This document shows, piece after piece, positions 14,901-22,500 of a stretch of DNA of 22,500 nucleotides. The notes under the pieces were generated by a model. That model searched no databases. It saw only the letters and a program-made list of their open reading frames with translations, and had not been told where the DNA came from. A program made the translations under genes and the position numbers. The stretch covers positions 10,001-32,500 of the forward strand of contig CAJNDS010002371.1 of NCBI GenBank assembly GCA_905221605.1, in the 5' to 3' direction. The stretch is from Symbiodinium natans (taxonomy: Eukaryota > Sar > Dinophyceae > Suessiales > Symbiodiniaceae). The stretch's first letter is position 1; each line of letters begins with the position of its first letter.

Positions 14901-17524
14901 CACATTAAGGGCACATATAACTATCCTTAGACCCTAAACCCTAAACCCTGAACCCTAAACCCTAAACCCTAAACCCTATGCCCATGGTAAGCCGTGCAGG
15001 CCAAGCTGCTCAGGGTCTGTACCGCTTGAGGAGGCGTCACCGCCTGCGAACGCTTAGGAGGTTGAGGGCTTCGGGGCGGCTTTTTTTCGGGTGTGGGATG
15101 TAGGGCTTAGGCGTTAGGGAGTTTGGGGCTTTTTGGGTGTGTAGGATGATAGGGCTTGGGTTCAGGGGTTTGGGGGCGAAATATGTAGGGTTTAGGGAGG
15201 GTTTAGGGAGCCATTCCAAGTAAAATATCTAGAGCGGTGGAGGGGGAGGGCTGGAATGGCCCAGGGGCGCGACTGATGGGCTTTTGTGGCTTGGCCATGG
15301 TATCCTCCCGTTGGTGGAGCCAGGTGCGGAGAGGTCAGGGGACCATCGGAGTTGGCTTTGGATTTGTAGGGTTTTTGGCTGAGGGTACTTGAAGTCCCTA
15401 TAAGTCCCTGAGGAACACACGCACCCCAAACACGAGGACTGTAAATCGACAGGTCTTTTTCCTATACTCACGCCGCGAAACGACGGACATGCCTGCAAAA
15501 CATCCTGGGGACATCCGTGCTCATTCCCCCCCCCACCCACCAACATCTCTGGTTTCAGGACAAGCTTTACTGAGCTCTTGTTCAGGAACTTGTGCTTAAG
15601 TTACCAGAAACTGGATATGTGGTACCTAGTATGTCTTCTTCTTGTGCTAACTTACATTTTAGGCTCCAGAACAAGAGCTCAGTTAAGGCCTAGTTTTTGG
15701 GAACTCGAAACCAAAAAACCTTGAGCCCAAAACCCGGAACCCTGGACCCTGTAGACCCCACTTGGAGGTTCAGGGTACTTAACAACCCAATCCTATCTGT
15801 ACTTTTAAGCCAGTTATAAGCCCCTTAAGTGCCCTAATGTGGTTATACTTGGCCATAGAATTCGGTTCTTTAGCACCCTGAACCTCCAAGAATGGGCCCT
15901 AAACCCTAAACCCTAAACCCTAAACCCTAAATGTTAAACCCGAAACCCTAAACCTTATACCCTAAACCCTAAACCCTAAACCCTAAACCCTAAACCCTAA
16001 ACCCTAAACCTTCATGGTGCCCTGAACAGCTAGCCTCTTTCTCCGGCCGCGGCCCGGTCGGGTGCGGGAAGCGGGGCACTGGAGGCTTCCTGGGGGGAAG
16101 CAAAGAAACACAGGCAAAACCCCTCCAGACAGAACCCATAAACTGATGGTGCGATGGAAAGCAGTCGCCCTAAACCCTAAACCCTAAACCCTAAACCCAA
16201 AAACCAGCTTCCGGAAGCCGGAAGCCCAAGAAATTGCGGCAAGCCCCAATAAACATTGGGCCCCAAAAGCCCCCAAATGTACACTTTCAGTTCTATAGGA
16301 GATTATAGAATCCCAAAAAGTGTACTCACTCAGCTACTCAGACTATAGAGGTCGGAATAATTACTGGTCGTATTCCCTTATGGCCCCTTCGAATTTATAC
16401 TAGAACAACCCCCAAAGCCCCATTCTAATTACTAGTAGAATTCCCTCATGGCCCCTTTGCAAGTATACCACTACAACCACCGAAACCTAGTCTAATTCTG
16501 CAGGCCCCTATATGAGCTTTCCTGTAGCTTTCTGCCTCGATCCCTCTCACATCGTCTAATGATTCGGATGTTCCCCCTTATACAACAGCTCCTTTATAGG
16601 GATTCTCGTATCCCCCTATTATCCCTCTGAAGGACTCTTAGTATAAGGGGGAACATCCCAATCTACTGATATCTTTCAAGCATCTTCTCTGCGGGAATGT
16701 CCACCACCACGGCAGTCTTGCTATGGCGCCGCTTCTTCCTCAGGAAACGCAGGCAAAAACAGAGATCAGGGTGCATGGTTCCTTACTTGGAGGATCGGGG
16801 CACTTGGTAATTAGAATTATAAGTACCTTAATTGGGCTAATTAGTAAGCTATGAAAAGTACAGTTTCCTTACTTATAACCCCACTTGCTAAGTCCCCTTA
16901 CCCTTTCAGTAGTTACCCCAAGGACAGAAGAATCTTCATCAACAGCAACATCGCATGTGAAGATTTGGATCAGGATGGAAGAAGTCCTTCCATGCTTGAA
17001 GACTTTCGGTGCTTTAAGAGCCTGGTCCCGCAATTCGTAAACTTAGTTGTCCAGTATCCTGGGGGAAATGAAGGTTAACCTTTGGGATTATGAGGGGATT
17101 GTACTACCCCAAGAAGGTTAAAGGTTATCTACTCTACTACTAGGTAAACAACACTTCTTGAACGCAGTGCTTATTGAGTTGGCGGCACCATCTTCTCCAC
17201 ACATCTGCCCTTTCAACTTCACAGCCAGCAATTCACAAGTCATAAGCAACACTTATTATGATAACCCTATGCCCCAAGCCATCGCTCCAAAGCGGAATCA
17301 CAGACTGGTAGCTACATCCCAACCGAACCATTGACGCGACATGCACATGGGGTAGTTCTAAATAAGTGTCCCCTTCATTTACGGAAATGCTGTCGTCCTC
17401 ATTAAAAGAAGCCTCAATCAGGGCACTTCACATGGTGTAAATGCCTGTCAAGTGGCTTCTTCTTTTTCTTCTTCCGCTTCTTCTTCACGGTCCCATCAAT
17501 CAGCAGAGGTGCTGTGGCCGCCAT
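11988..17524 (-). CDS. Unrecognised spliced gene with Lys-rich N-terminus
   Basis: The product is not recognised. Proposed exons, minus strand: 17524-17445 (starts MAATAPLLIDGTVKKKRK), 16089-16035 (KPPVPRFPHPTGPRPEKE; could run to 16031), 15043-15002, 14664-14645, 14307-14268, 14152-about 14077 (SRVRNKNFCHEPPVLLSVEL), 13812-13758 (EPTLLQKQMAKQKQTLAL), 13074-13006 (EKTDAGAETSAAEEPVPALA), 12304-12225 (Arg/Pro-rich) and 12015-11988 (ends QLKKVQAR, stop TAA). Acceptors are AG|G except AAAG|AT at 12304; donors are GC, GA or GT. The first exon has a run of ten basic residues that resembles a nuclear or nucleolar localisation signal. It is basic and proline-rich at the start and has a Gln/Lys-rich stretch likely to coil. 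Frames of the 42-nt, 20-nt and 80-nt exons were chosen by phase alone. The start is a phase-0 ATG in the context CTCATGGCGGCC. It converges on the plus-strand gene, with stops about 160 bp apart. Confidence 0.58.
12030..12165 (-). repeat. Degenerate CCCGAAG/CCCGAAA/CCCTAAA array
   Basis: The array grades from CCCGAAG through CCCGAAA to CCCTAAA, showing step-wise unit replacement. It lies in the last intron of the Lys-rich gene. Confidence 0.85.
12289..12603. repeat. ITS bracketed by a 27-bp near-perfect direct repeat
   Basis: GCCTCGGCTTCGGGA.TCTTTC.GGGT occurs at 12289-12314 and 12577-12602, differing by two single-base indels. About 260 bp of degenerate TTTAGGG/TTTGGGG array lies between. 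On the minus strand the repeat covers the acceptor of the 12304-12225 exon and its first bases. Confidence 0.8.
12840..13000. repeat. (GA)n then (TA)n microsatellites
   Basis: GA repeats at 12842-12890, interrupted once by CGAGCAGG, are followed by AT-rich TA repeats at about 12896-13000. They lie just left of the exon 13074-13006. The small plus-strand ORF here is repeat-encoded (MYIYIYI) and not a gene. Confidence 0.95.
13084..13640. other. Intron: short CCCTAAA array, then unplaced sequence
   Basis: CCCTAAA variants run 13084-13194. From 13200 to 13640 there is unique sequence with a G15 run (13544-13558) and no exon that I could support. An 82-codon minus-strand ORF (13229-13477) has no recognisable features. 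Confidence 0.6.
13653..13747 (-). repeat. Interstitial (CCCTAAA)n, about 13 units
   Basis: A pure array in the opposite orientation to the 13850 array, with only about 100 bp (containing one 55-nt exon) between them. The pair could form a large inverted-repeat hairpin. Confidence 0.97.
13850..14048 (+). repeat. Long interstitial (TTTAGGG)n, about 28 units
   Basis: Nearly pure, with a few TTAGGGG variants at 13889 and towards its right end. It fills the intron between exons 14077-14152 and 13758-13812 of the Lys-rich gene. Confidence 0.97.
14691..14800. repeat. ITS bracketed by a 20-bp direct repeat
   Basis: AGGGTAGTTACATGGTCTCT (14691-14710) and AGGGTAGTTTCATGGTCCCC (14781-14800) differ at three positions. 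A TTTAGGG array of about 70 bp lies between. The repeated sequence is the left end of a family 2 fold-back element. Confidence 0.75.
14784..14926. mobile_element. Fold-back element, family 2 copy c, left end duplicated around an ITS
   Basis: The interior matches family 2 (CCCTTATATGCCCTCTACAA, GCATCAGAACCCTTTAAAGG), with arms TAGTTTCATGGTCC and its partner CATATAACTATCC. Twenty bases of the left end recur at 14691-14710, on the other side of a TTTAGGG array. It lies in an intron of the Lys-rich gene. Confidence 0.65.
15569..15683. mobile_element. Fold-back element with 15-bp arms
   Basis: Perfect arms ACTGAGCTCTTGTTC (15569-15583) and its complement (15669-15683), extendable outwards with one mismatch. 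The interior holds a second, direct repeat (CTTGTGCT..AA..TTAC at about 15589 and 15641). Confidence 0.55.
15761..15890. mobile_element. Fold-back element, probably family 1, with unrelated arms
   Basis: Perfect 16-bp inverted repeats (15761-15776 and 15875-15890) enclose about 98 bp. The interior has CAGTTATAAGCCCCTTAAG, resembling GGTTATAAGTCCCTTAAC of copy a. The arm sequence is not that of either other copy. It lies in an intron of the Lys-rich gene. Confidence 0.6.
16279..16325. repeat. Small hairpin
   Basis: GTACACTTTC..TTCTATAG at 16279 faces TATAGAATC..AAAGTGTAC ending at 16325, with a short loop and small internal mismatches. Its function is unknown; it lies in the long first intron of the Lys-rich gene. 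Confidence 0.5.
16361..16495. repeat. Diverged tandem pair of 67-68 bp units
   Basis: Units 16361-16428 and 16429-16495 share TTACT..T..TTCCCT.ATGGCCCCTT, then a TATAC..CTA.AACAACC-like centre and end TCTAA. The 15 bases at 16351 (GTCGGAATAATTACT) recur inverted at 13615-13629, so the unit's edge is dispersed. Confidence 0.55.
16561..16663. mobile_element. Fold-back element with 23-bp inverted repeats
   Basis: A 103-bp unit with arms 16561-16583 and 16641-16663 pairing at 22 of 23 positions (18 consecutive: GGATGTTCCCCCTTATAC and its complement). The interior is a TCCCCCTATT-rich 57 bp. No target duplication is obvious. Confidence 0.7.
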
Positions 17525-17826
17525 GAGCATGTCCTGTGTCAATCGTATTCAGGTTCAGATAGTTCGGACTTGGGCCTAGAGTCCTGAACTCTGCTGCAGT
17601 TTGGTTGCTGCCTTGACAAAGACATGCTTCCAGCGGTTGTGCGGAGTGCTGGAAGGCTTTCAGACGAAACCCCAAAGCATTTAGTCATTTGATCATGCGA
17701 TCTTGCCCCAAAACCTCGGAAAACCCGAAGCACATTGTGCCAGCGCTTTGACAGCCCGAACTGGATTTAGGGTTTAGGGTTTAGGGTTAGGGTTTCGGGT
17801 TTAGGGTTTAGGGTGGGAACCTTCCG
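17525..17826. other. Spacer between two minus-strand genes
   Basis: It contains a TTTAGGG array at 17764-17813 and a 64-codon minus-strand ORF (17733-17539) without recognisable features. This is likely the 3' UTR of the acidic gene and the leader of the next; an AG in GACACAG just before the ATG at 17524 could take a spliced leader. Confidence 0.45.
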
Positions 17827-20800
17827 CTATTCGGGACGCCGTTGCTCCTCGTCTACCACGGGGGTCTGTCTGGACATAGGCCGCGGCGACTCGTCATCAC
17901 CGTCACATTGGCCTACCAAGCCACGCCACATGAACAAAATCCGAGGAACCCCGAAACCCTAAACCCTAAACCCTAAACACACTTAGACTTACACACTCAA
18001 CACCGAGGGTTCGTACAAGAATAGGCTATCCAAGAATTTTAACGTCCAATCCACTTCAACCCTAAGCCCAAGCTGGGTTGGCGCTTGAAGCCCTCTGAAG
18101 CCCAATGCAGGGGTATAAATACATATCCCGCGGGCCCTGAACCCTAAACCCTGAACCCTGAATCCTAAACCCTTTAAGCCCCAAAACACCCTAGAACCCT
18201 AGAACCCTAGAACCCTATAACCCTATGACCCTAAACCCTAAACCCCGAAGGGCCTGCGTCGTCCATGGTGGCCCCGGGCTGGTACTCGTCGGACTCATTC
18301 ACCAGAATCTCCCGAAGGCCCGAACCTGAGGGGCTTAGGGTTTAGGGTTTAGGGTCTAGGGTTTAAAGTTTAGGGTTTAGGGTTTAGGGTTTCGGGGGTT
18401 CAGGAGGGTTCAGGGGGGTTCAGGGGGTTTAGGGCTTGGGGTGTAAGGTAAGGGGTCTCAAGGGCTAGGCTATTGCAGGGAGGGGGGGGCTTTGATGAGG
18501 GCTTAGGGCTTGCGCTGCTGTATGGACTTGGCAGGACCACGGTGCTCCGGAGAATCCCAAAAAGTAAACAAACTGCACCTGCCCTACTTTTGATGCTTGG
18601 GATGCTCACTGTCATGGTAGCAGTCTGCAAATCAGGGCAATGCTGGTAAGCACCTGCTTGTAAACGGAGAAAACTTGATCCGAACACCAAAATCTGAAAC
18701 CCTAAACCCCAACCGTAAACCCTAGACCCTAAACCCTGAGCCCTAAACCCTAAACCCTAAACCCTAAACCCTAAACCCTGAACCCTAAGAGCTGAGAGCA
18801 AGGTGCCCTCATCCTCTTCGCCTTCCTCGTCCTCGTCCTCCTCCTCCTCCTCATCGTCGGCATCCGCACCCCTGGCCCACAGAGCAGTGAGATGAACCCT
18901 AAACCCTAAACCCTAAACCCTAAACCCTAAACCCTAAACCCTAAACCCTAAACCCTAAACCGCGAGTTGCCAAACATGCAGCCGGGGGTGCTCTTCGCCG
19001 AGGTCTTCGGCTTCCGCGGGTTCTCTCCTCAGCTTTCGGCATGCCGGGAACATGGGGAAGGGTTTAGGGTTTAGGGTTTAGGGTTTAGGGTTTGGGGTTT
19101 AGGGTTTAGGGTTTGGGGTTTGGGGTTTGGGGTTTGGGGTTTGGGGTTTAGGGTTTAGGGTTTGGGCTTTGGGGTTTAGGGCTTGGAGTTGGGGTTTGGG
19201 GTTTAGGGTTTAGGGTTTGGGGTTTGGGGCTTAGGGCACCAGCTCACTCCGGGTCTTTTGGGGGTTTGCTCCCCAAAAGAGGAAAGGGGGGCTCCCGGTG
19301 TTTTTCCAAAGAGGTTCCGTTGTGGCACTGCGGAGGGTTGCTTGTATATGAAAGGGTCCTACCCTCAAAGACCTTGGGGCCGGGAGGTCACATAGCATCC
19401 CAGTGTCCAGTCGTCCACCTCAGGACCATCCTGGCGAAGGTAGTTGTCAACATTAGGGTCCCTTTTTGGACACCCTAACTATTAGGCACCGTACTTTTTT
19501 AGGGACCCCCAAAGGGACCATTTAAGTTTGACAACCCATATACAAGTGCAATCTTCTCCCAGCATCTTGGGGGAGGCACGAAGATCTGGGGCCGAGGGTC
19601 CGAAAATAAAAGTGCGACTTGAAAGGAATCGCCCCCTCCTCGTCCTCTGCTTCATCATCGCCCTCCTCGTCTTCACCTGTCGCAAGCCATGATGACAACA
19701 TTCCCCTTGACTAAACCTTGAGGCTGCGAGGCTGATGTGGGCGTGCACGGAAACTTCGGTTGCGAGCATGCTGCGCAGTGGAACGAATATGAAGCGCTAG
19801 TGACAGCAGCCCCGCGCGCAGGGCGACTGGTCACTCGGCAGGCTGCCGCACAATTTGGGATGCCAAGCACACACACACACAGACGGAAAGACTCCCAAAT
19901 CCCCATAAAGCCCAACTCGTAAAAACCCTTAGAACCGAAGCCCTTGACTCTGGAGTCCAAAACCCCACAGCACCAAAACCAGAAACCCCCCACCCCTCCA
20001 CCTCCCCCCCCTAAACCCTAAACCCTAAACCCTAAACCCTAAACCCTAAACCCTAAACCCTGAAACGAAAAGCAGGTCTAAGAGGCAAGCCTAGGGTCTC
20101 GAAGCCGTCATTCTCCATGCACTCCTGGGCATGGGACTGTGGGGGCTTTCAGGGCACTAAGGGTTTAGGGTTTAGGGTTTAGGGTTTAGGGTTTAGGGTT
20201 TAGGGTTTAGGGTTTCGGTTTTCGGGTTTAGGATCCTTTTTCAGGTTTTCAGAGGTTTGTGTGGGGGTTTGGGGCATTTTAGGGCAGCTTCGGTTTTCAG
20301 GATGAAGGTAAAGGCCCGTAAACCCTTATGGACCCTGACCTCTGAACCCTAAACCCTAGAACCCTACACTCTCAACCCTAGAACCCGAATCCCCCCACCC
20401 CCCCCCCCCCCCCCCCAAACCCAAACCCCAAACCCCAAAACCCTAAACCCGAAACCCGAAACCCTAAACCCTAAACCCTCACCTCCCCCCCCCCCCCCCC
20501 AGCACACGAAAAGGAAAAGCAGAGCTCTCGACCACCAAGGCAGCTCCGAGGGCAAAGGCCTCGGACAGGCAAGACGCTGGTAGGTGCACGTGAGGCAAGC
20601 TTTCGGGGTTTAGGGTTTAGGGTTTAGGGTTTAGGGTTTAGGGTTTAGGGTTTAGGGTTTAGGGTTTAGGTTTTGGGTTTAGGGTTGTTGTTCGGGTTTA
20701 GGGTTTTGGGGGCTTAATTTAAGGTTTATAGGGTTTAGTGCTTAGCGTCTAGGGCTCCGGGTTATTGCCCATAAAAAGGACACCCAACATATGGGCGAGC

Positions 20801-21739
20801 TGGCATCTTAAGGGCTGGACGTTGGTGTGTCACCACTGGATGCCACTGTGCACTGAGCAATATTGCTACGGAGCCAGGATGATGCGCGCTCACGCTAAAC
20901 CTTAAACCCTAAACCCTAAAACACCGGATGGCCCTTTAAACCCTGTGAACAGAAATTCCAAAAACTTGTAGGACCAAGAAAAGGAAAATATGAGATATAC
21001 CAAGAGGACCCTAAACCCTAAACCCCATTACCCTAGAACTGTAAACCCTAAACCCTAAACCCTAAACCCTAAACCCTAAACCCTAAACCCTAAACCCTAA
21101 ACCCTAAACCCTAAACCCTAAACCCTAAACCCTAAACCCTAAACCCTAAACCCTAAACCCTAACCCTAACCCCTAAACCCTAAACCCTAAACCCTAAACC
21201 CTAAACCCTAAACCCTAAACCCTAAACCCTAAACCCTAAACCCTAAACCCTAAACCCTAAACCCTAAACCCTAACCCTAAACCCCAAACCCGAGCCCTAC
21301 AAGTGAACCGCAGAGTTCCCGGCGTCACTGCTCAAGGCCAGCGTCGCTTCGGCGGCCGGCGGCGAGCCTCCGGTGCTAGGAGACGTAGGGTTTAGGGTTT
21401 AGGGTTTAGGGTTTAGGGTTTAGGGTTTAGGGTTTAGGGTTTAGGGTTTAGGGTTTAGGGTTTAGGGTTTAGGGTTCAAAGGTGTAGGGTTGCAGGATGG
21501 TTGCTTGTAGGGACTAGTGCTTAGGGCTTAGGTCCTGTAGGATTCAGGGTTGCAAATTATTCACAGCTTGAAGAAATTAGGGTTCTAAGCGGCTGCAGGC
21601 ACCCTAAACCCTAAACCCTAAACCCTAAACCCTAAACCCTGAACCCTGAACCCTAAACCCTAAACCCTAAACCAGGCACTTGCTTGTCAAGGCCTCCGTT
21701 GGAGGTCTCCTCTGCATCGGCCAGCAAATCCTCCAGCTC
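17827..21739 (-). CDS. Acidic unrecognised spliced gene, 5' end not found
   Basis: I do not recognise the product; it would be a strongly acidic, probably disordered protein. Proposed exons, minus strand: 21739-21684 (ELEDLLADAEETSNGGLD), 21375-21309 (SPPAAEATLALSSDAGNSA), 20559-20536 (tentative), 20124-20091 (ECMENDGFETL), 19676-19619 (EDEEGDDEAEDEEGAIPF), 19027-18971 (REPAEAEDLGEEHPRLHV), 18871-18807 (an uninterrupted Asp/Glu block), 18325-18254 (GLREILVNESDEYQPGATMD) and 17912-17827 (ends EEQRRPE, stop TAG). The six joins from 20124 leftwards all keep phase, with acceptors all AG|G and donors GC, GT, GC, GC, GC. Such agreement is unlikely by chance. If the last exon instead splices at C|GTCCCG (17838), the gene would continue. 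It ends about 300 bp before the start of the next minus-strand gene. An acidic chaperone-like or chromatin-linked role would be a guess. Confidence 0.6.
17955..20668. repeat. Interstitial arrays in the acidic gene
   Basis: CCCTAAA at 17955-17980, 18138-18245, 18699-18789, 18895-18960, 20011-20063 and 20344-20479 (with C-runs near 20399-20416 and 20486-20500). TTTAGGG at 18335-18440, 19060-19238 (many TTTGGGG units), 20158-20212 and 20606-20668. Most flank single exons. The 18440-18690 stretch has open frames on both strands but no placed exon. Confidence 0.9.
19445..19538. repeat. Fold-back related to the 1073-1257 units
   Basis: The left arm GTTGTCAACATTAGGGTCCC and the right arm (complement of GTTGTCAAACTTAAATGGTC) pair imperfectly over about 35 bp. 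The GGTCCCTTT..GGACC core is like that of the tandem hairpins near 1073. It lies in an intron of the acidic gene. Confidence 0.5.
20669..21008. other. Intron sequence without placed exon
   Basis: Degenerate TTTAGGG relics to about 20760, then about 130 bp of unique sequence (20761-20894), a short CCCTAAA block (20896-20920) and AT-richer sequence. No exon supported. Confidence 0.5.
21009..21290 (-). repeat. Largest interstitial (CCCTAAA)n array, about 280 bp
   Basis: Nearly pure CCCTAAA with a few CCCTAACCC variants. It is followed within 100 bp by a TTTAGGG array in the opposite orientation; the exon at 21309-21375 sits between the two. Confidence 0.97.
21386..21476 (+). repeat. Interstitial (TTTAGGG)n, about 13 units
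   Basis: A pure array facing the 21009-21290 array head to head, in an intron of the acidic gene. Confidence 0.97.
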
Positions 21740-22296
21740 CTGTAGGGCTTTGTGGTGGTTTCCGAGGTTAGGGGGTATGGGTCGGCGGGTGTAGGGTTTA
21801 GGGTTTAGGGCTTAGGGTTTAGGGTTCCGAAATTAGGGCTACCTTACTGGGGTCCCTTTTATAAGGGGATCCTACTACTCGGGGATCTATTTTAGGGGAA
21901 CCTTCGTCTCGTAAACCCCTTTTGAGTTCAGGGCTTATCGTCGGAAATGCAGAGTTCAAGGTGCGAGGGGTTTCATTTGCACGATTTTCTCAATGCAAGC
22001 TTCACCCTCTACAGTTTTGGGTTTAAAGCTATGCAACTGACACCCGTGAACATGCACTGTGCTGTGCAGTATAGCAACATCTCATGTGGCCAAAACAACT
22101 CATGGCCTGTAACATGCGAATGCCTTTTACATTTCCTTAAAAATCCTCCCTCCCCCGCGCCATCTCTGAAATCTCAACTCGACCCTTCAACCTTAGCCCC
22201 GTAAGTTGCCAACTAAGGTTTTAGGGTGCTGCTCAACCCGTAGCCTCGCACCCCAAGCCCAAACCCGATGATAGGGTCCCAAGAGACCTCCCAAAG
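21740..22296. other. Right-edge sequence without placed gene
   Basis: A TTTAGGG block at 21791-21825, a possible hairpin (GGGGTCCC..GGGGATCC, about 21848-21905) and unique sequence. An 85-codon plus-strand ORF (21947-22204) has no recognisable features. Upstream exons of the acidic gene may lie beyond the window. Confidence 0.45.
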
Positions 22297-22443
22297 GTAT
22301 AGGCTTCTTAAGGAAAGGGGGTTTCAAGGGGGGTATGTAACCCAAGGTTCCCTACTTCTCCCAACTACTCCCTAAGGCTCCCTAATCTTTAAGTTCCCTA
22401 GGTACCTAGCCCCCTTGAACACCCCTCCTTAAGAACCCTATAA
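22297..22443. mobile_element. Fold-back element with long imperfect arms
   Basis: Arms of about 40 bp (from 22297, reading ATAGGCTTCTTAAGGAAAGG, and ending at 22443 as the complement of ATAGGGTTCTTAAGGAGG) surround a CTCCCTA-rich centre. No coding potential seen. Confidence 0.55.
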
Positions 22444-22500
22444 CACAAGGAATCCCATCCACGACTGACAGGGCGAACTAAGCCAAGTCCTCTGTCGGGC

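Larger units (their letters stand above)
14197..16013. repeat. Interstitial arrays in the Lys-rich gene
   Basis: CCCTAAA-type at 14197-14246, 14493-14604, 14932-14978 and 15898-16013; TTTAGGG at 14711-14785; a degenerate TTTAGGG/TTTGGGG stretch at 15095-15205. They separate exons 14307-14268, 14664-14645, 15043-15002 and 16089-16035. Between 15206 and 15560 nothing else was found. Confidence 0.88.
16206..17444. other. Long first intron of the Lys-rich gene, free of telomere arrays
   Basis: After a short CCCTAAA block (16168-16202) there is about 1.2 kb with no array. It holds the small hairpin, the 68-bp tandem pair, the 103-bp fold-back, and TTATAAG/AATTAG-rich sequence near 16800-16920 that may be a worn fold-back. 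A 75-codon plus-strand ORF at 16851-17078 has nothing to support it. Confidence 0.6.

Noticed and set aside
19716-19922. Plus-strand ORF containing NFGCEHAAQWNEYEALVTAA
   Set aside because: The composition is coding-like, but it lies antisense in an intron of the acidic gene without partner exons; it deserves a homology search but is not called.
1-22500. The window as a true chromosome end
   Set aside because: Arrays are short, alternate in orientation and are separated by exons, so they are interstitial.
1-22500. CRISPR array or bacterial operon
   Set aside because: The regular repeats are telomere-type units without spacers, and genes are intron-rich with no ribosome binding sites.

Overview
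The window looks like nuclear DNA of a dinoflagellate, probably of the Symbiodiniaceae/Suessiales type. Three things suggest this. Arrays of the plant/algal-type telomere unit (TTTAGGG)n occur dozens of times, in both orientations. Coding information is cut into exons of about 20-130 nt. The inferred introns mix GT, GC and GA donors and mostly end AG|G, which is a known dinoflagellate peculiarity. No rRNA, tRNA or bacterial-type gene was found. The identification rests on these features, not on a database match.

Only one long uninterrupted gene is present: a two-motif LAGLIDADG homing endonuclease (10543-11604, minus). The other genes were assembled by hand by joining short islands whose splice sites and codon phases agree. 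Four spliced genes result. (A) Minus, 8374 to beyond base 1: a WLM/Wss1-like zinc metalloprotease whose HExxHxxxxxH site lies in a 48-nt exon. (F) Plus, about 8440-11826: an unrecognised protein, divergent from A; the endonuclease ORF lies antisense inside what appears to be its last intron. (B) Minus, 17524-11988: a protein with a lysine-rich N-terminus, convergent with F. (C) Minus, 21739 or beyond down to 17827: a very acidic protein that ends about 300 bp upstream of the start of B.

The telomere-type arrays sit almost entirely in the introns and short spacers of these genes. In three places an array is bracketed by a 20-27 bp direct repeat, as if inserted with duplication of its target. 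In two of these the duplicated stretch contains a splice acceptor, so the acceptor was preserved. The introns also hold several families of 100-150 bp fold-back (MITE-like) elements. In one family, two copies differ at stem positions that changed on both sides, so pairing is kept.

Left to right: 1-8374 gene A with ITS-filled introns; 8375-8439 an ITS spacer between divergent genes; 8440-11826 gene F with the nested endonuclease; 11827-11987 convergent spacer; 11988-17524 gene B, including a 1.35-kb intron rich in fold-backs; 17525-17826 spacer; 17827-21739 gene C; 21740-22500 ITS and fold-back sequence. Exon borders were read by eye; the WLM gene and the LAGLIDADG ORF are firm, while the frames of B, C and F rest on phase consistency and composition.
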